This document shows, in pieces, positions 1 to 5,201 of a stretch of 5,201 bases of DNA. The stretch is from Caldithrix sp. (GTDB lineage Bacteria > Zhuqueibacterota > Zhuqueibacteria > Oceanimicrobiales > Oceanimicrobiaceae): assembly GCA_004357015.1 (NCBI GenBank), contig SMXE01000042.1:1-5201 (forward strand), read 5' to 3'. The notes under the pieces are model-generated. The model worked only from the letters and a program-made list of their open reading frames with translations, did no database searches and was not told where the DNA came from. The position numbers and the translations under genes were made by a program. The first letter of the stretch is position 1, and every line of letters begins with the position of its first letter.

Positions 1-1485
1 CAAACCCGCGGCTGGTTTTATTCGCTACTTGCAATTTCTACCATGCTGTTTGACCAACCGTGTTACAAGGCCTGTGTTTCAATCGATTTGATTTTGGACA
101 AGGTCGGCAAGAAGATGTCCAAGTCCAAAGGCAACACAGTTGCTCCGAACGAGATTCTGGATACATACGGCGCCGATGCGCTGCGGTGGTATTTGATCAC
201 CGTCAGCCCGCCCTGGGTGCCGACACGCTTTGACAGCGATGGCGTCAAAGAGGTGCTGCGCAAGTTTCTGGGCACCCTGGTCAACGTGTACTCGTTCTTC
301 GCAATGTACGCCAATATCGACAAATTTGTCTATGACACGGCTCAAGTTAAGGTAGAGGAACGCCCGGAGATCGACCGCTGGTTATTGAGTTCGCTGAACG
401 CGCTTGTGGAGAAAGTGGAAACGCTGATGGTACGTTATGATGTCACGAAGTCGGCCCGCGGCATCGCAGATTTCGTCATCGACGATCTCTCCAACTGGTA
501 TGTCCGGCGTTGCCGTCGCCGTTTCTGGAAATCGGAGATGGGTCCGGACAAGCGTGCGGCCTACGAAACATTGTTCGAAGTTTTGACCGCAGTCACAAAA
601 TTGATGGCGCCCTATGCGCCGTTTATTTCAGATGAGATTTATCTAAACCTTAACACAGAGCGTGCCGATGAACCGGAGAGTGTTCACTTGTCGTACCGGC
701 CCAGGCCGGATGCTGCGGAATTCAGCTATCGGGATAAAGAGCTCGAAGATCGGATGAGCCTGGTGCGCCGTGTGGTGTTCATCGGTCGGTCGTTGCGAAA
801 TGAGTCGGGTATCAAAGTGAGGCAGCCCCTGCAGAAAATTGTGGTCGTTGCCAAAGACGAGAAAATACGAAGCCAAATTATGGGCATGTCCAACCTTATT
901 CTAATGGAGTTGAATGTTCATGAAATCGACTTTGTGGCGACGGACGAGGAGTTGCTCTCCAGGAAGGCTGTGCCGCAATTCAAGCAGCTCGGTCCGCGTT
1001 TCGGCAAGCAAGTCAACGTTGCCGCGGAGATGATTCGTGCCTGGGGAGACGCCGAGATTGACGCACTTGAGAAGAACGGTGAGTTCTTGATTGGAATGAA
1101 CGGCGAGAAGTGCCAGATCTACCCGGATGATGTGGAAGTTGTTTCGGAAAGCGCCGAGGGGCTGGCAGTGCAGACGGAGAACTCTCTGACGGTGGCCCTT
1201 GACCTCCGGATCTCGCAAGAGCTCAGGCTGGCAGGACTTGCCAGGGAGTTCGTCAACCGGGTTCAAAATATGCGTAAAAGTGCGGGTTTTGATGTCGTAG
1301 ACCGTATAAATATCTACTATGAATCTTCAGACGAGTTGCTGCAGGCCATCGAGAGCCAGTCAGAGTACATTCGCAATGAAACATTGGCAGATGCCCTTGC
1401 GTCCGGGTTGACAGCGGTTGCTGTTTCTGAGGGATATGTTATCAACGGCACAAAGGCCGTGATTGGAATAGAGAAGGTTCGTTAA
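1..1485 (+). CDS. ileS: Isoleucyl-tRNA synthetase, IleS2-like, C-terminal half (5' end outside window)
   Basis: Charges tRNA-Ile with isoleucine in the cytoplasm. The reading frame is open from base 1, so the gene continues upstream; 494 residues are visible of a family usually near 1,000 or more. The first residues, QTRGWFY, are the end of the class Ia catalytic core, followed by the KMSKS loop (bases 112-126, KMSKSKGN) and the GADALRWYL stretch near base 169. An all-helical anticodon-binding domain follows (about 350-830; RWLLSSLN and DLSNWYVRRCRRRFW are typical). The C-terminal part ends with LAREFVNRVQNMRKSAGFDV, as in eukaryote-like IleS2 enzymes (DUF5915-type tail). The paired-cysteine C-terminal zinc finger of IleS1 enzymes such as E. 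coli IleS is absent. The HIGH motif and editing domain lie outside the window. First gene of the visible cluster, 39 bases before the next. Valyl or leucyl synthetases are less likely given the RGWFY and tail signatures. Confidence 0.96.
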   Translation, partial: QTRGWFYSLLAISTMLFDQPCYKACVSIDLILDKVGKKMSKSKGNTVAPNEILDTYGADALRWYLITVSPPWVPTRFDSDGVKEVLRKFLGTLVNVYSFFAMYANIDKFVYDTAQVKVEERPEIDRWLLSSLNALVEKVETLMVRYDVTKSARGIADFVIDDLSNWYVRRCRRRFWKSEMGPDKRAAYETLFEVLTAVTKLMAPYAPFISDEIYLNLNTERADEPESVHLSYRPRPDAAEFSYRDKELEDRMSLVRRVVFIGRSLRNESGIKVRQPLQKIVVVAKDEKIRSQIMGMSNLILMELNVHEIDFVATDEELLSRKAVPQFKQLGPRFGKQVNVAAEMIRAWGDAEIDALEKNGEFLIGMNGEKCQIYPDDVEVVSESAEGLAVQTENSLTVALDLRISQELRLAGLAREFVNRVQNMRKSAGFDVVDRINIYYESSDELLQAIESQSEYIRNETLADALASGLTAVAVSEGYVINGTKAVIGIEKVR

Positions 1486-1510
1486 GGGGTTTATGTGCTG
1501 AGTGTTAATT

Positions 1511-1518
1511 AAAGGAGG
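1511..1518 (+). promoter_or_regulatory. Strong Shine-Dalgarno of the TraR/DksA-like gene
   Basis: AAAGGAGG is an essentially full match to the 16S anti-Shine-Dalgarno and lies 6 bases before the ATG at 1525, which fixes that start. It is much stronger than anything before lspA, the rluD-type gene or the aldehyde dehydrogenase gene, so this protein may be made in larger amounts than its operon partners (inference). Confidence 0.85.
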
Positions 1519-1524
1519 TTTTGC

Positions 1525-1893
1525 ATGACGAAGGAGTTGGCCAGTTACAAACAGATCCTTCTGGATAAGCGGGACGAATTGCTGAAGGAGTTGGGGCAAT
1601 TCAAAGAAAAGGAAGTCTCATCTGCGCCCAAAGATGCTTCGGGCGAAAATTCGGCCTATTCGTTCCATATGGCCGATGTCGGAACCGACAACATGGAGCG
1701 CGAGAAAGCCTTTTTCTTTGCAACGCGTGAGGGGAAATACTTGACGCACATTGATCAAGCTCTGGAGCGAGTGGAGCAGGGAACGTACGGTATCTGCCCG
1801 GATTGCGAAAAACCAATTCCGCGCGACAGGTTGCTGGCTGTTCCCACTGCGACACGCTGCGTTCCCTGCAAGGAAAAAGCCGAACAACGATAG
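1525..1893 (+). CDS. TraR/DksA-family C4 zinc-finger protein
   Basis: A 122-residue protein of the DksA/TraR family. Characterised members bind in the RNA polymerase secondary channel and change promoter choice, often with ppGpp; here that role is inferred from family. Residues 1-30 form a charged helix, and residues about 58-86 a second helix, together the expected coiled-coil hairpin. Between them lies HMADVGTDNMERE (48-60), whose acidic residues D51 and D55 sit where DksA has its DxxDxA tip, though the match is not exact. The C-terminal zinc finger is complete: C91-x2-C94 (CPDC) and C112-x2-C115 (CVPC), with the usual GTYGICPDC and IPRDRLLAVPTATRC context. It is shorter than E. coli DksA (151 residues). 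The start is set by a strong ribosome-binding site. It ends in three consecutive in-frame stops (TAG TAA TAA, 1891-1899). It occupies the place of ylyA in the B. subtilis ileS-ylyA-lspA-ylyB cluster. True DksA function cannot be decided from sequence. Confidence 0.93.
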   Translation: MTKELASYKQILLDKRDELLKELGQFKEKEVSSAPKDASGENSAYSFHMADVGTDNMEREKAFFFATREGKYLTHIDQALERVEQGTYGICPDCEKPIPRDRLLAVPTATRCVPCKEKAEQR

Positions 1894-1913
1894 TAATAAT
1901 TTAACAGTAGCAG

Positions 1914-2432
1914 GTGCAATTGCGAGTTCTGATTCTTTCTATTATTGTTGTTCTCCTTGACCAGATTTCGAAGTTTGCGGTTCGCCTTCAGTTACAGTAC
2001 GGTGTGCCCCACAAACTGATCGGCAATTGGCTGCGCCTGACCTACATTGAGAATCCCGGCATGGCATTTGGGATTCAGGTAGGCGGGCAGTTGTTCTTTA
2101 CAGTCTTTGCGCTGTTTGCCACCATAGTCATATTTGTCTATATTGTGCGGGCACGCGACGAAAAACTCAATCTCCGCCTTGCTCTTGCGCTCATTTTGGG
2201 TGGCGCCGTCGGCAACCTCATCGACCGTTTTCTTTACAAGAAAGTAGTCGATTTCATAGACATCGGTATTGGGACGACCAGGTGGCCGATTTTTAACATT
2301 GCTGACAGTGCTGTCACCATTGGGATGATCCTGTTGATTGCAAAAGTGCTGTTTGAAAAGAATCCCGCGCCAGGTAATGACACAACCGAGGTGGCGCCCG
2401 AATCCGGCACATCAAAGCTTCCGATGGTCTGA
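1914..2432 (+). CDS. lspA: Lipoprotein signal peptidase (signal peptidase II)
   Basis: Inner-membrane aspartyl protease that removes the signal peptide from diacylglyceryl-modified prolipoproteins. 172 residues, normal family length. Conserved boxes appear in order: LDQISK (15-20), ENPGMAFG (46-53), GGAVGNLIDR (96-105), VVDFID (111-116) and FNIADSAV (127-134). The catalytic aspartates should be D113 and D131, equivalent to the pair in VVDF and NIAD of known enzymes. Hydrophobic segments near 4-18, 58-79, 86-102 and 130-147 give the four-helix topology; the tail after about 150 is polar. The start is GTG: an in-frame TAG at 1908-1910 excludes anything upstream, and the alternative TTG at 1920 would cost only two residues. 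No good Shine-Dalgarno is visible. The start lies 20 bases after the previous stop, so translation may depend on the upstream gene (inference). Confidence 0.97.
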   Translation: MQLRVLILSIIVVLLDQISKFAVRLQLQYGVPHKLIGNWLRLTYIENPGMAFGIQVGGQLFFTVFALFATIVIFVYIVRARDEKLNLRLALALILGGAVGNLIDRFLYKKVVDFIDIGIGTTRWPIFNIADSAVTIGMILLIAKVLFEKNPAPGNDTTEVAPESGTSKLPMV

Positions 2433-2456
2433 GCAGTCGGTCCACACCATTCGTAT

Positions 2457-3425
2457 ATGGACCCAGAAAATATTTTCGAAGTTGTTGTTCCCCCAAACCA
2501 GGCGAAAGAACGTCTTGACAAGTTTTTGACCCGGTTCATCGGTTCGGTTTCCCGGGCGCGTTTGCAGAAGGTAATCGAGGAGGGGCTCGTTCTCGTAGAC
2601 GGCCAGCCGGCGAAATCCAGCCATCTGGTTTTACCAAATCAAAAAATCGACGTTTGCATTCCGAAACCCAAAAAAGTGGATATCCTTGCAGAGGATATTC
2701 CCTTGGACATTGTCTATGAGGACGAGCATCTCCTGGTGGTAAACAAGCCGGCCGGGATGGTTGTCCATCCGGCGTTCGCCAATTACAGCGGCACCTTGGT
2801 GAATGCACTAATGTACTACTGCGGTGAACTGTCAGCGGTGGGTGGCAGGCAACGTCCGGGCATCGTTCATCGCCTCGACAAGGGCACGTCCGGCCTCATG
2901 GTTGTTGCGAAAGACGATGCCGCTCACCAGGGGCTTTCAAAGCAATTCAGAGACAAGACGGCGCAGCGGGTTTATCAGGCCGTCGCCTGGCACCGGTTTA
3001 GAAAAAGGCAGGGGAAGATAGAAACCTATATTGCCCGCAGCCCCAAGAACCGAAAACGGATGACGGTGCAGTCCGAGGGCAAGCTGGCGGTAACCAACTA
3101 CGCTGTGCTTGAAACGTTCAAGTTCTTGTCGTTGGTCGAATTGCGGCTTGAGACCGGCCGAACACACCAGATTCGGGTTCATCTTTCGTACATCGGACAT
3201 TCTGTTCTTGGTGATCATGAGTACGCTGGCCGTAACCGCCAAATCGGGTCGCTTTCCTCGCAGGATGATATCCAACTGGCGGGCGAATTATTGGAAATGA
3301 TTGACCGTCAGGCGTTGCATGCAAAGACGCTTGCCTTTACGCACCCTATAAAGAAAGAACTCATGCGTTTTCATTCCCATCTGCCTGCAGATATGCAAGA
3401 ACTGTTGAACCGGTTGCGCGGGTAA
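2457..3425 (+). CDS. rluD: RluD-type large-subunit rRNA pseudouridine synthase (RluA family)
   Basis: Converts specific uridines in 23S rRNA to pseudouridine in the cytoplasm. 322 residues, normal for S4-containing RluC/RluD proteins. An N-terminal S4 RNA-binding domain covers about 17-65 (ERLDKFLTRF, SRARLQKVIEEGLVLVDG). The catalytic domain begins near IVYEDEHLLVVNKPAGMVVHPA (85-106). The RluA-family motif HRLDKGTSG (138-146) contains the catalytic aspartate D141. Further family motifs are ETGRTHQIRVHL (232-243), VLGDHEYAG (250-258) and RQALHAKTLAFTHP (284-297). The ATG is the first possible start after the in-frame lspA stop 24 bases upstream; no clear Shine-Dalgarno precedes it. Position next to lspA matches B. 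subtilis ylyB. RluD, RluC and YlyB proteins share these motifs, so the target uridines cannot be assigned from sequence and the symbol is by family resemblance. Confidence 0.93.
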   Translation: MDPENIFEVVVPPNQAKERLDKFLTRFIGSVSRARLQKVIEEGLVLVDGQPAKSSHLVLPNQKIDVCIPKPKKVDILAEDIPLDIVYEDEHLLVVNKPAGMVVHPAFANYSGTLVNALMYYCGELSAVGGRQRPGIVHRLDKGTSGLMVVAKDDAAHQGLSKQFRDKTAQRVYQAVAWHRFRKRQGKIETYIARSPKNRKRMTVQSEGKLAVTNYAVLETFKFLSLVELRLETGRTHQIRVHLSYIGHSVLGDHEYAGRNRQIGSLSSQDDIQLAGELLEMIDRQALHAKTLAFTHPIKKELMRFHSHLPADMQELLNRLRG

Positions 3426-3447
3426 TGTCTTTCATGGGGGAAACCGA

Positions 3448-3475
3448 AAACGGCAGAACCTAAGTTCCGCCGTTT
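3448..3475 (+). terminator. Hairpin after the rluD-type gene, probable terminator
   Basis: Starting 23 bases after the stop codon, AAACGGCAGAAC pairs with GTTCCGCCGTTT around a CTAA loop: 12 positions with a single A/C mismatch. It is followed by only TTT (the last stem bases) and then AAGGAAAGG, so the U-tract is weak. An A-run precedes the stem, which would give a U-run on the opposite strand. Placement supports an end-of-operon terminator or an RNA 3'-end stabiliser; the poor U-tract keeps confidence moderate. Confidence 0.55.
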
Positions 3476-3479
3476 AAGG

Positions 3480-3487
3480 AAAGGAGG
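3480..3487 (+). promoter_or_regulatory. Near-perfect Shine-Dalgarno before a 15-codon ORF
   Basis: AAAGGAGG lies 5 bases before the ATG at 3493, directly after the hairpin. It matches the motif and spacing used by the TraR/DksA-like gene at 1511. It could equally be a chance purine-rich run (AAGGAAAGGAGGGGTGG). Confidence 0.4.
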
Positions 3488-3492
3488 GGTGG

Positions 3493-3540
3493 ATGGAGAA
3501 ACTTGAAAATTCTTGCTTATTGGAGCAGCAAAGCTATTGA
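3493..3540 (+). CDS. Possible 15-residue small protein or leader peptide (unrecognised)
   Basis: ATG to TGA encodes MEKLENSCLLEQQSY. The only support is the AAAGGAGG ribosome-binding site at correct spacing and its free-standing position after the rluD-type gene hairpin. The peptide is charged at the N-terminus, has one cysteine and is not hydrophobic enough for a membrane peptide. It has no run of a single amino acid typical of classic attenuation leaders. No family is recognised. The next gene is about 280 bases away, far for a leader peptide. It may be a vestige or chance. Confidence 0.25.
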   Translation: MEKLENSCLLEQQSY

Positions 3541-3722
3541 CTTTACTTTTCTACTTAAGAACTTGCACTAACAATCTACAATTTTTGTGCCATCGATACC
3601 CGCATTTGTCCTGTGGTGTAATAAGTAGATAAGAAACAGTCGTTTCGTAATGAATTCCACTGAAGTTGTCATAATTAGCTTTTCAACGTAATTCGCAAAA
3701 AACAACGTTCAGTTTATGACAC

Positions 3723-3739
3723 TGTTTCAGTCTGAAACA
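3723..3739. promoter_or_regulatory. Perfect 17-bp palindrome, candidate operator
   Basis: TGTTTCAGTCTGAAACA reads as a perfect inverted repeat, 8 + 1 + 8, centred on T3731. It ends 25 bases before the -35 box of the promoter for the YggX-like gene. Size and symmetry fit the site of a dimeric regulator (inference); the regulator is not in the window. The loop is too short and no T-run follows, so it does not look like a terminator. Confidence 0.5.
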
Positions 3740-3764
3740 TAGACATCGGAAAATGTGCAATGGC

Positions 3765-3792
3765 TTGACTTTTTTGCATATTTTCTTAAACT
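3765..3792 (+). promoter_or_regulatory. Sigma70-like promoter for the YggX-like gene and aldehyde dehydrogenase
   Basis: TTGACT (3765-3770; five of six to TTGACA), a 16-base AT-rich spacer, then TAAACT (3787-3792; four of six to TATAAT). Transcription would begin near 3799, giving a leader of about 24 bases that includes the ribosome-binding site. It is the best promoter match seen in the gap. Confidence 0.5.
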
Positions 3793-3811
3793 AAAGTTTT
3801 GTACCAAATAT

Positions 3812-3815
3812 GGAG
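3812..3815 (+). promoter_or_regulatory. Ribosome-binding site of the YggX-like gene
   Basis: GGAG lies 7 bases before the ATG at 3823. It decides for this start over an in-frame TTG at 3799, which would add eight residues unlike the family, falls at the predicted transcription start and has no ribosome-binding site. Confidence 0.65.
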
Positions 3816-3822
3816 ATTATTC

Positions 3823-4053
3823 ATGTCAAGGGTTCGTTGTTCGCGTTGCAAGAAAGAAAATGCCGGGTTGGCGGAAGCGCCGCTGCCGAATGAACTGGGC
3901 CGCCGAGTATTTGAGCAGACTTGTGCTGCTTGCTGGCAGGAATGGGTCGGTCAACAACTGATGCTCATGAATGAGCACAGACTTGACCCGTTAAATGACG
4001 AGCACAGTAAATTTCTTGACGACGAGATGGTGAAATTCCTTAACTTGGATTGA
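3823..4053 (+). CDS. yggX: YggX-family protein (Fe(2+)-trafficking / oxidative damage protection) with two CxxC pairs
   Basis: A 76-residue cytoplasmic protein of the YggX (Iron_traffic) family. In enteric bacteria YggX protects iron-sulfur enzymes from oxidative damage and has been linked to iron handling. Family hallmarks are LPNELGRRVFEQ (21-32), the tryptophan pair CWQEWVGQQ (37-45), MLMNEHRLDPLN (47-58) and EHSKFLDDEMVKFL (60-73), which closely parallel E. coli YggX (PGELGKRI, AWAQWQHKQTMLINEKKL, EHRKLLEQEMVNFL). It is shorter than E. coli YggX (91 residues), lacking the C-terminal extension. Unlike E. coli YggX, which has a single conserved cysteine near its N-terminus, this protein has C6-x2-C9 (CSRC) and C34-x2-C37 (CAAC), four cysteines that could bind zinc or iron (inference). 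Probably first gene of a two-gene transcript from the promoter at 3765. The symbol is by family; the function may differ because of the cysteines. Confidence 0.87.
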   Translation: MSRVRCSRCKKENAGLAEAPLPNELGRRVFEQTCAACWQEWVGQQLMLMNEHRLDPLNDEHSKFLDDEMVKFLNLD

Positions 4054-4073
4054 ACAGCAACTGAACAGATACT

Positions 4074-5201
4074 GTGAGCATTCCGGTTAACTTCGAAACC
4101 GAAAAGATCGCTTCACTGAATCCGAGATCGGGTGAGGCCATTGGTGAGTTCATTCCGACGGAGACTGCTGAACTGCCCGAGATTCTGCGCAAAGCCAGAA
4201 CTGCCTTCGACGACTGGTCGTCCTTTTCCCTCAAAACGCGCATCGAATTATTTAAAAAAGCCTATCGCGAATTTTATGCAAACAAAGATAGCATTGCACG
4301 GCTAATTTCCCAGGAAACAGGCAAGCCGCTGGTGGAGGCATATTCCAGCGAGATTTTGCCGGTCCTGGACTGCTTCAAGTACTATCTTGCGAACATTAAG
4401 AAGTTTCTGGCTACTCAAGACATCACACCGTTCAACCCTTTGTTCAAATTGCGTCGTGGATATGTCAGGTACGAGCCCATCGGTGTGGTTGCGGTGATCT
4501 CTCCATGGAATTATCCTTTTCTACTGGCCATGCAGCACATCATTCCGGCTATGTTGGTCGGCAACGTGGTAATTCACAAACCATCCGAATATACGACGCT
4601 TACCGGGCTCAAGATCCGCGAAATATTTGACCGCGCTTATCTGCCGAAAAGCGTCCTGAGCGTGGTCACGGGATTTGCTGAGGTTGGCCGCGCACTGGTT
4701 GAAAGCGACCTCGACAAGATATTCTTTACCGGCAGTACTTCAGTCGGTCAGAAAATCTATGAATCCGCGGCCAGAAATCTGACGCCGGTTAACATGGAGC
4801 TCGGCGGTAACGACGCCATGATCGTGCTGCCGGATGCCGATCTTGAACGGGCGACCAGCGCTGCGGTCTGGGGTGCCTTCAATAACTGCGGCCAGGCCTG
4901 TGTTTCAGTCGAACGACTTTATGTGCATGAAAGCATCATGGATGTCTTTGTGCGGAGGCTGGTGGAGAAAGCGGGTAGAATTACGTTTGCGAATGAGTCC
5001 TGCGAAGGAGAAGTTGCCTGCCCGGTAAATGAGATGCAATTCAAAAAAATCAAACTGCTGGTTGAGGAAGCTGTCGAAAATGGCGCGGTCGTACGACTCG
5101 GCGGGCGTCCTGCATCTGAGGCCGGGAAACTGTACTTCGAACCCACGGTTCTAACGAACGTTCATTCATCAATGCATGTCTTTAAGCAGGAGATTTTCGG
5201 A
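4074..5201 (+). CDS. NAD(P)-dependent aldehyde dehydrogenase, N-terminal 376 residues (3' end outside window)
   Basis: Oxidises an aldehyde to a carboxylic acid. The frame is open to the last base; about 100-130 C-terminal residues should be missing. Motifs run in family order: SLNPRSGEAIGE near the N-terminus, SPWNYPF (143-149; N146 stabilises the transition state), HKPSE (168-172; K169 contacts NAD), FFTGSTSVG (217-225, Rossmann region), MELGGND (241-247; E242 is the general base) and NNCGQACVSVER (270-281; C276 is the nucleophile). The E242-C276 spacing of 34 equals that of E268-C302 in classic enzymes. The end KQEIFG holds the conserved E373 and F375. GTG is the only reasonable start: an in-frame TGA at 4062-4064 blocks upstream extension, and no ATG follows until inside the domain. 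No clear Shine-Dalgarno is seen; it begins 20 bases after the YggX-like gene, suggesting coupling. The pattern YEPIGVV-SPWNYPF-NNCGQ-CVSVER resembles diapolycopene-dialdehyde/succinate-semialdehyde dehydrogenase-like subfamilies; the substrate is unknown. Confidence 0.95.
   Translation, partial: MSIPVNFETEKIASLNPRSGEAIGEFIPTETAELPEILRKARTAFDDWSSFSLKTRIELFKKAYREFYANKDSIARLISQETGKPLVEAYSSEILPVLDCFKYYLANIKKFLATQDITPFNPLFKLRRGYVRYEPIGVVAVISPWNYPFLLAMQHIIPAMLVGNVVIHKPSEYTTLTGLKIREIFDRAYLPKSVLSVVTGFAEVGRALVESDLDKIFFTGSTSVGQKIYESAARNLTPVNMELGGNDAMIVLPDADLERATSAAVWGAFNNCGQACVSVERLYVHESIMDVFVRRLVEKAGRITFANESCEGEVACPVNEMQFKKIKLLVEEAVENGAVVRLGGRPASEAGKLYFEPTVLTNVHSSMHVFKQEIFG

Larger units (their letters stand above)
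3426..3822. other. AT-rich intergenic region between the two gene groups
   Basis: 397 bases with no long open frame that resembles a protein. From 3541 to 3822 hand counting gives about 33% G+C, clearly below the flanking genes. It contains a hairpin after the rluD-type gene, a 15-codon ORF with a strong ribosome-binding site, a 17-bp perfect palindrome and a likely promoter for the YggX-like gene. Nothing convincing was found between 3541 and 3722: no tRNA, no clear riboswitch and no gene remnant. Confidence 0.8.

Noticed and set aside
901..1266. Long open frame on the minus strand inside ileS
   Set aside because: It lies wholly opposite a strongly conserved gene and has no recognisable motif; it is an antisense shadow.
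2536..2808. Minus-strand open frame opposite the rluD-type gene
   Set aside because: Proline- and arginine-rich translation typical of an antisense shadow, with no family resemblance.
3476..3495. Purine run whose complement resembles the 3' end of 16S rRNA
   Set aside because: This is what a long Shine-Dalgarno looks like; no other rRNA sequence is nearby.
3537..3542. TTGACT that could be a -35 box at the end of the 15-codon ORF
   Set aside because: No acceptable -10 hexamer lies 15-19 bases downstream.
3565..3590. GCAC...GTGC inverted repeat with a long loop in the gap
   Set aside because: Only four base pairs around an 18-base loop and no supporting T-run in the right place; not a credible hairpin.
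3684..3708. Two copies of CAACGT 19 bases apart
   Set aside because: Only six bases match and the surroundings differ; too short to separate from chance.
3799..3822. Upstream TTG start extending the YggX-like protein by eight residues
   Set aside because: The added residues do not resemble the family, the start coincides with the predicted transcription start, and GGAG is spaced for the ATG at 3823.
3755..3961. 68-codon open frame overlapping the YggX-like gene in another frame
   Set aside because: It overlaps the promoter, has no ribosome-binding site and its product resembles nothing; it is a shadow of the YggX-like gene.
4051..4068. TGAACAG repeated 11 bases apart between the YggX-like gene and the dehydrogenase gene
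   Set aside because: Seven bases only, with no third copy; most likely chance.

Overview
The window is a stretch of bacterial chromosome with every recognisable gene on the + strand. It has two parts separated by an AT-rich gap of about 400 bases. No phage, transposon, CRISPR, tRNA or rRNA signal was seen. The coding part has roughly balanced base composition and the gap is about one third G+C by hand count. The organism cannot be named from this sequence. The eukaryote-like (IleS2-type) isoleucyl-tRNA synthetase, the C4 zinc-finger TraR/DksA protein and the cysteine-rich YggX relative would suit an uncultured or environmental non-proteobacterial lineage, for example in the FCB group. That placement is a low-confidence inference.

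Part one (1-3425) is a compact housekeeping cluster: the C-terminal half of isoleucyl-tRNA synthetase (ileS, cut by the window start), a TraR/DksA-type zinc-finger protein, lipoprotein signal peptidase (lspA) and an RluD-type 23S rRNA pseudouridine synthase. Gaps between genes are only 20-39 bases, which suggests one transcript. The order ileS - TraR/DksA-like - lspA - rluD-like matches the ileS-ylyA-lspA-ylyB order known from Bacillus subtilis. A hairpin just after the rluD-type gene probably marks the end of the unit, although its U-tract is poor.

The gap (3426-3822) holds that hairpin, a 15-codon open frame with a near-perfect Shine-Dalgarno, a perfect 17-bp palindrome that looks like an operator, and a sigma70-like promoter placed just right for the next gene.

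Part two (3823-5201) is a two-gene unit: a small YggX-family (Fe(2+)-trafficking/oxidative-damage-protection) protein carrying two CxxC pairs, then 20 bases later an aldehyde dehydrogenase that starts with GTG and runs off the window end with all visible catalytic residues intact. Joint transcription suggests a stress or aldehyde-detoxification context, but this is inference. Nothing here amounts to a clearly new system. The most distinctive points are the double-CxxC YggX variant, the palindrome plus promoter controlling it, and the tiny ORF.
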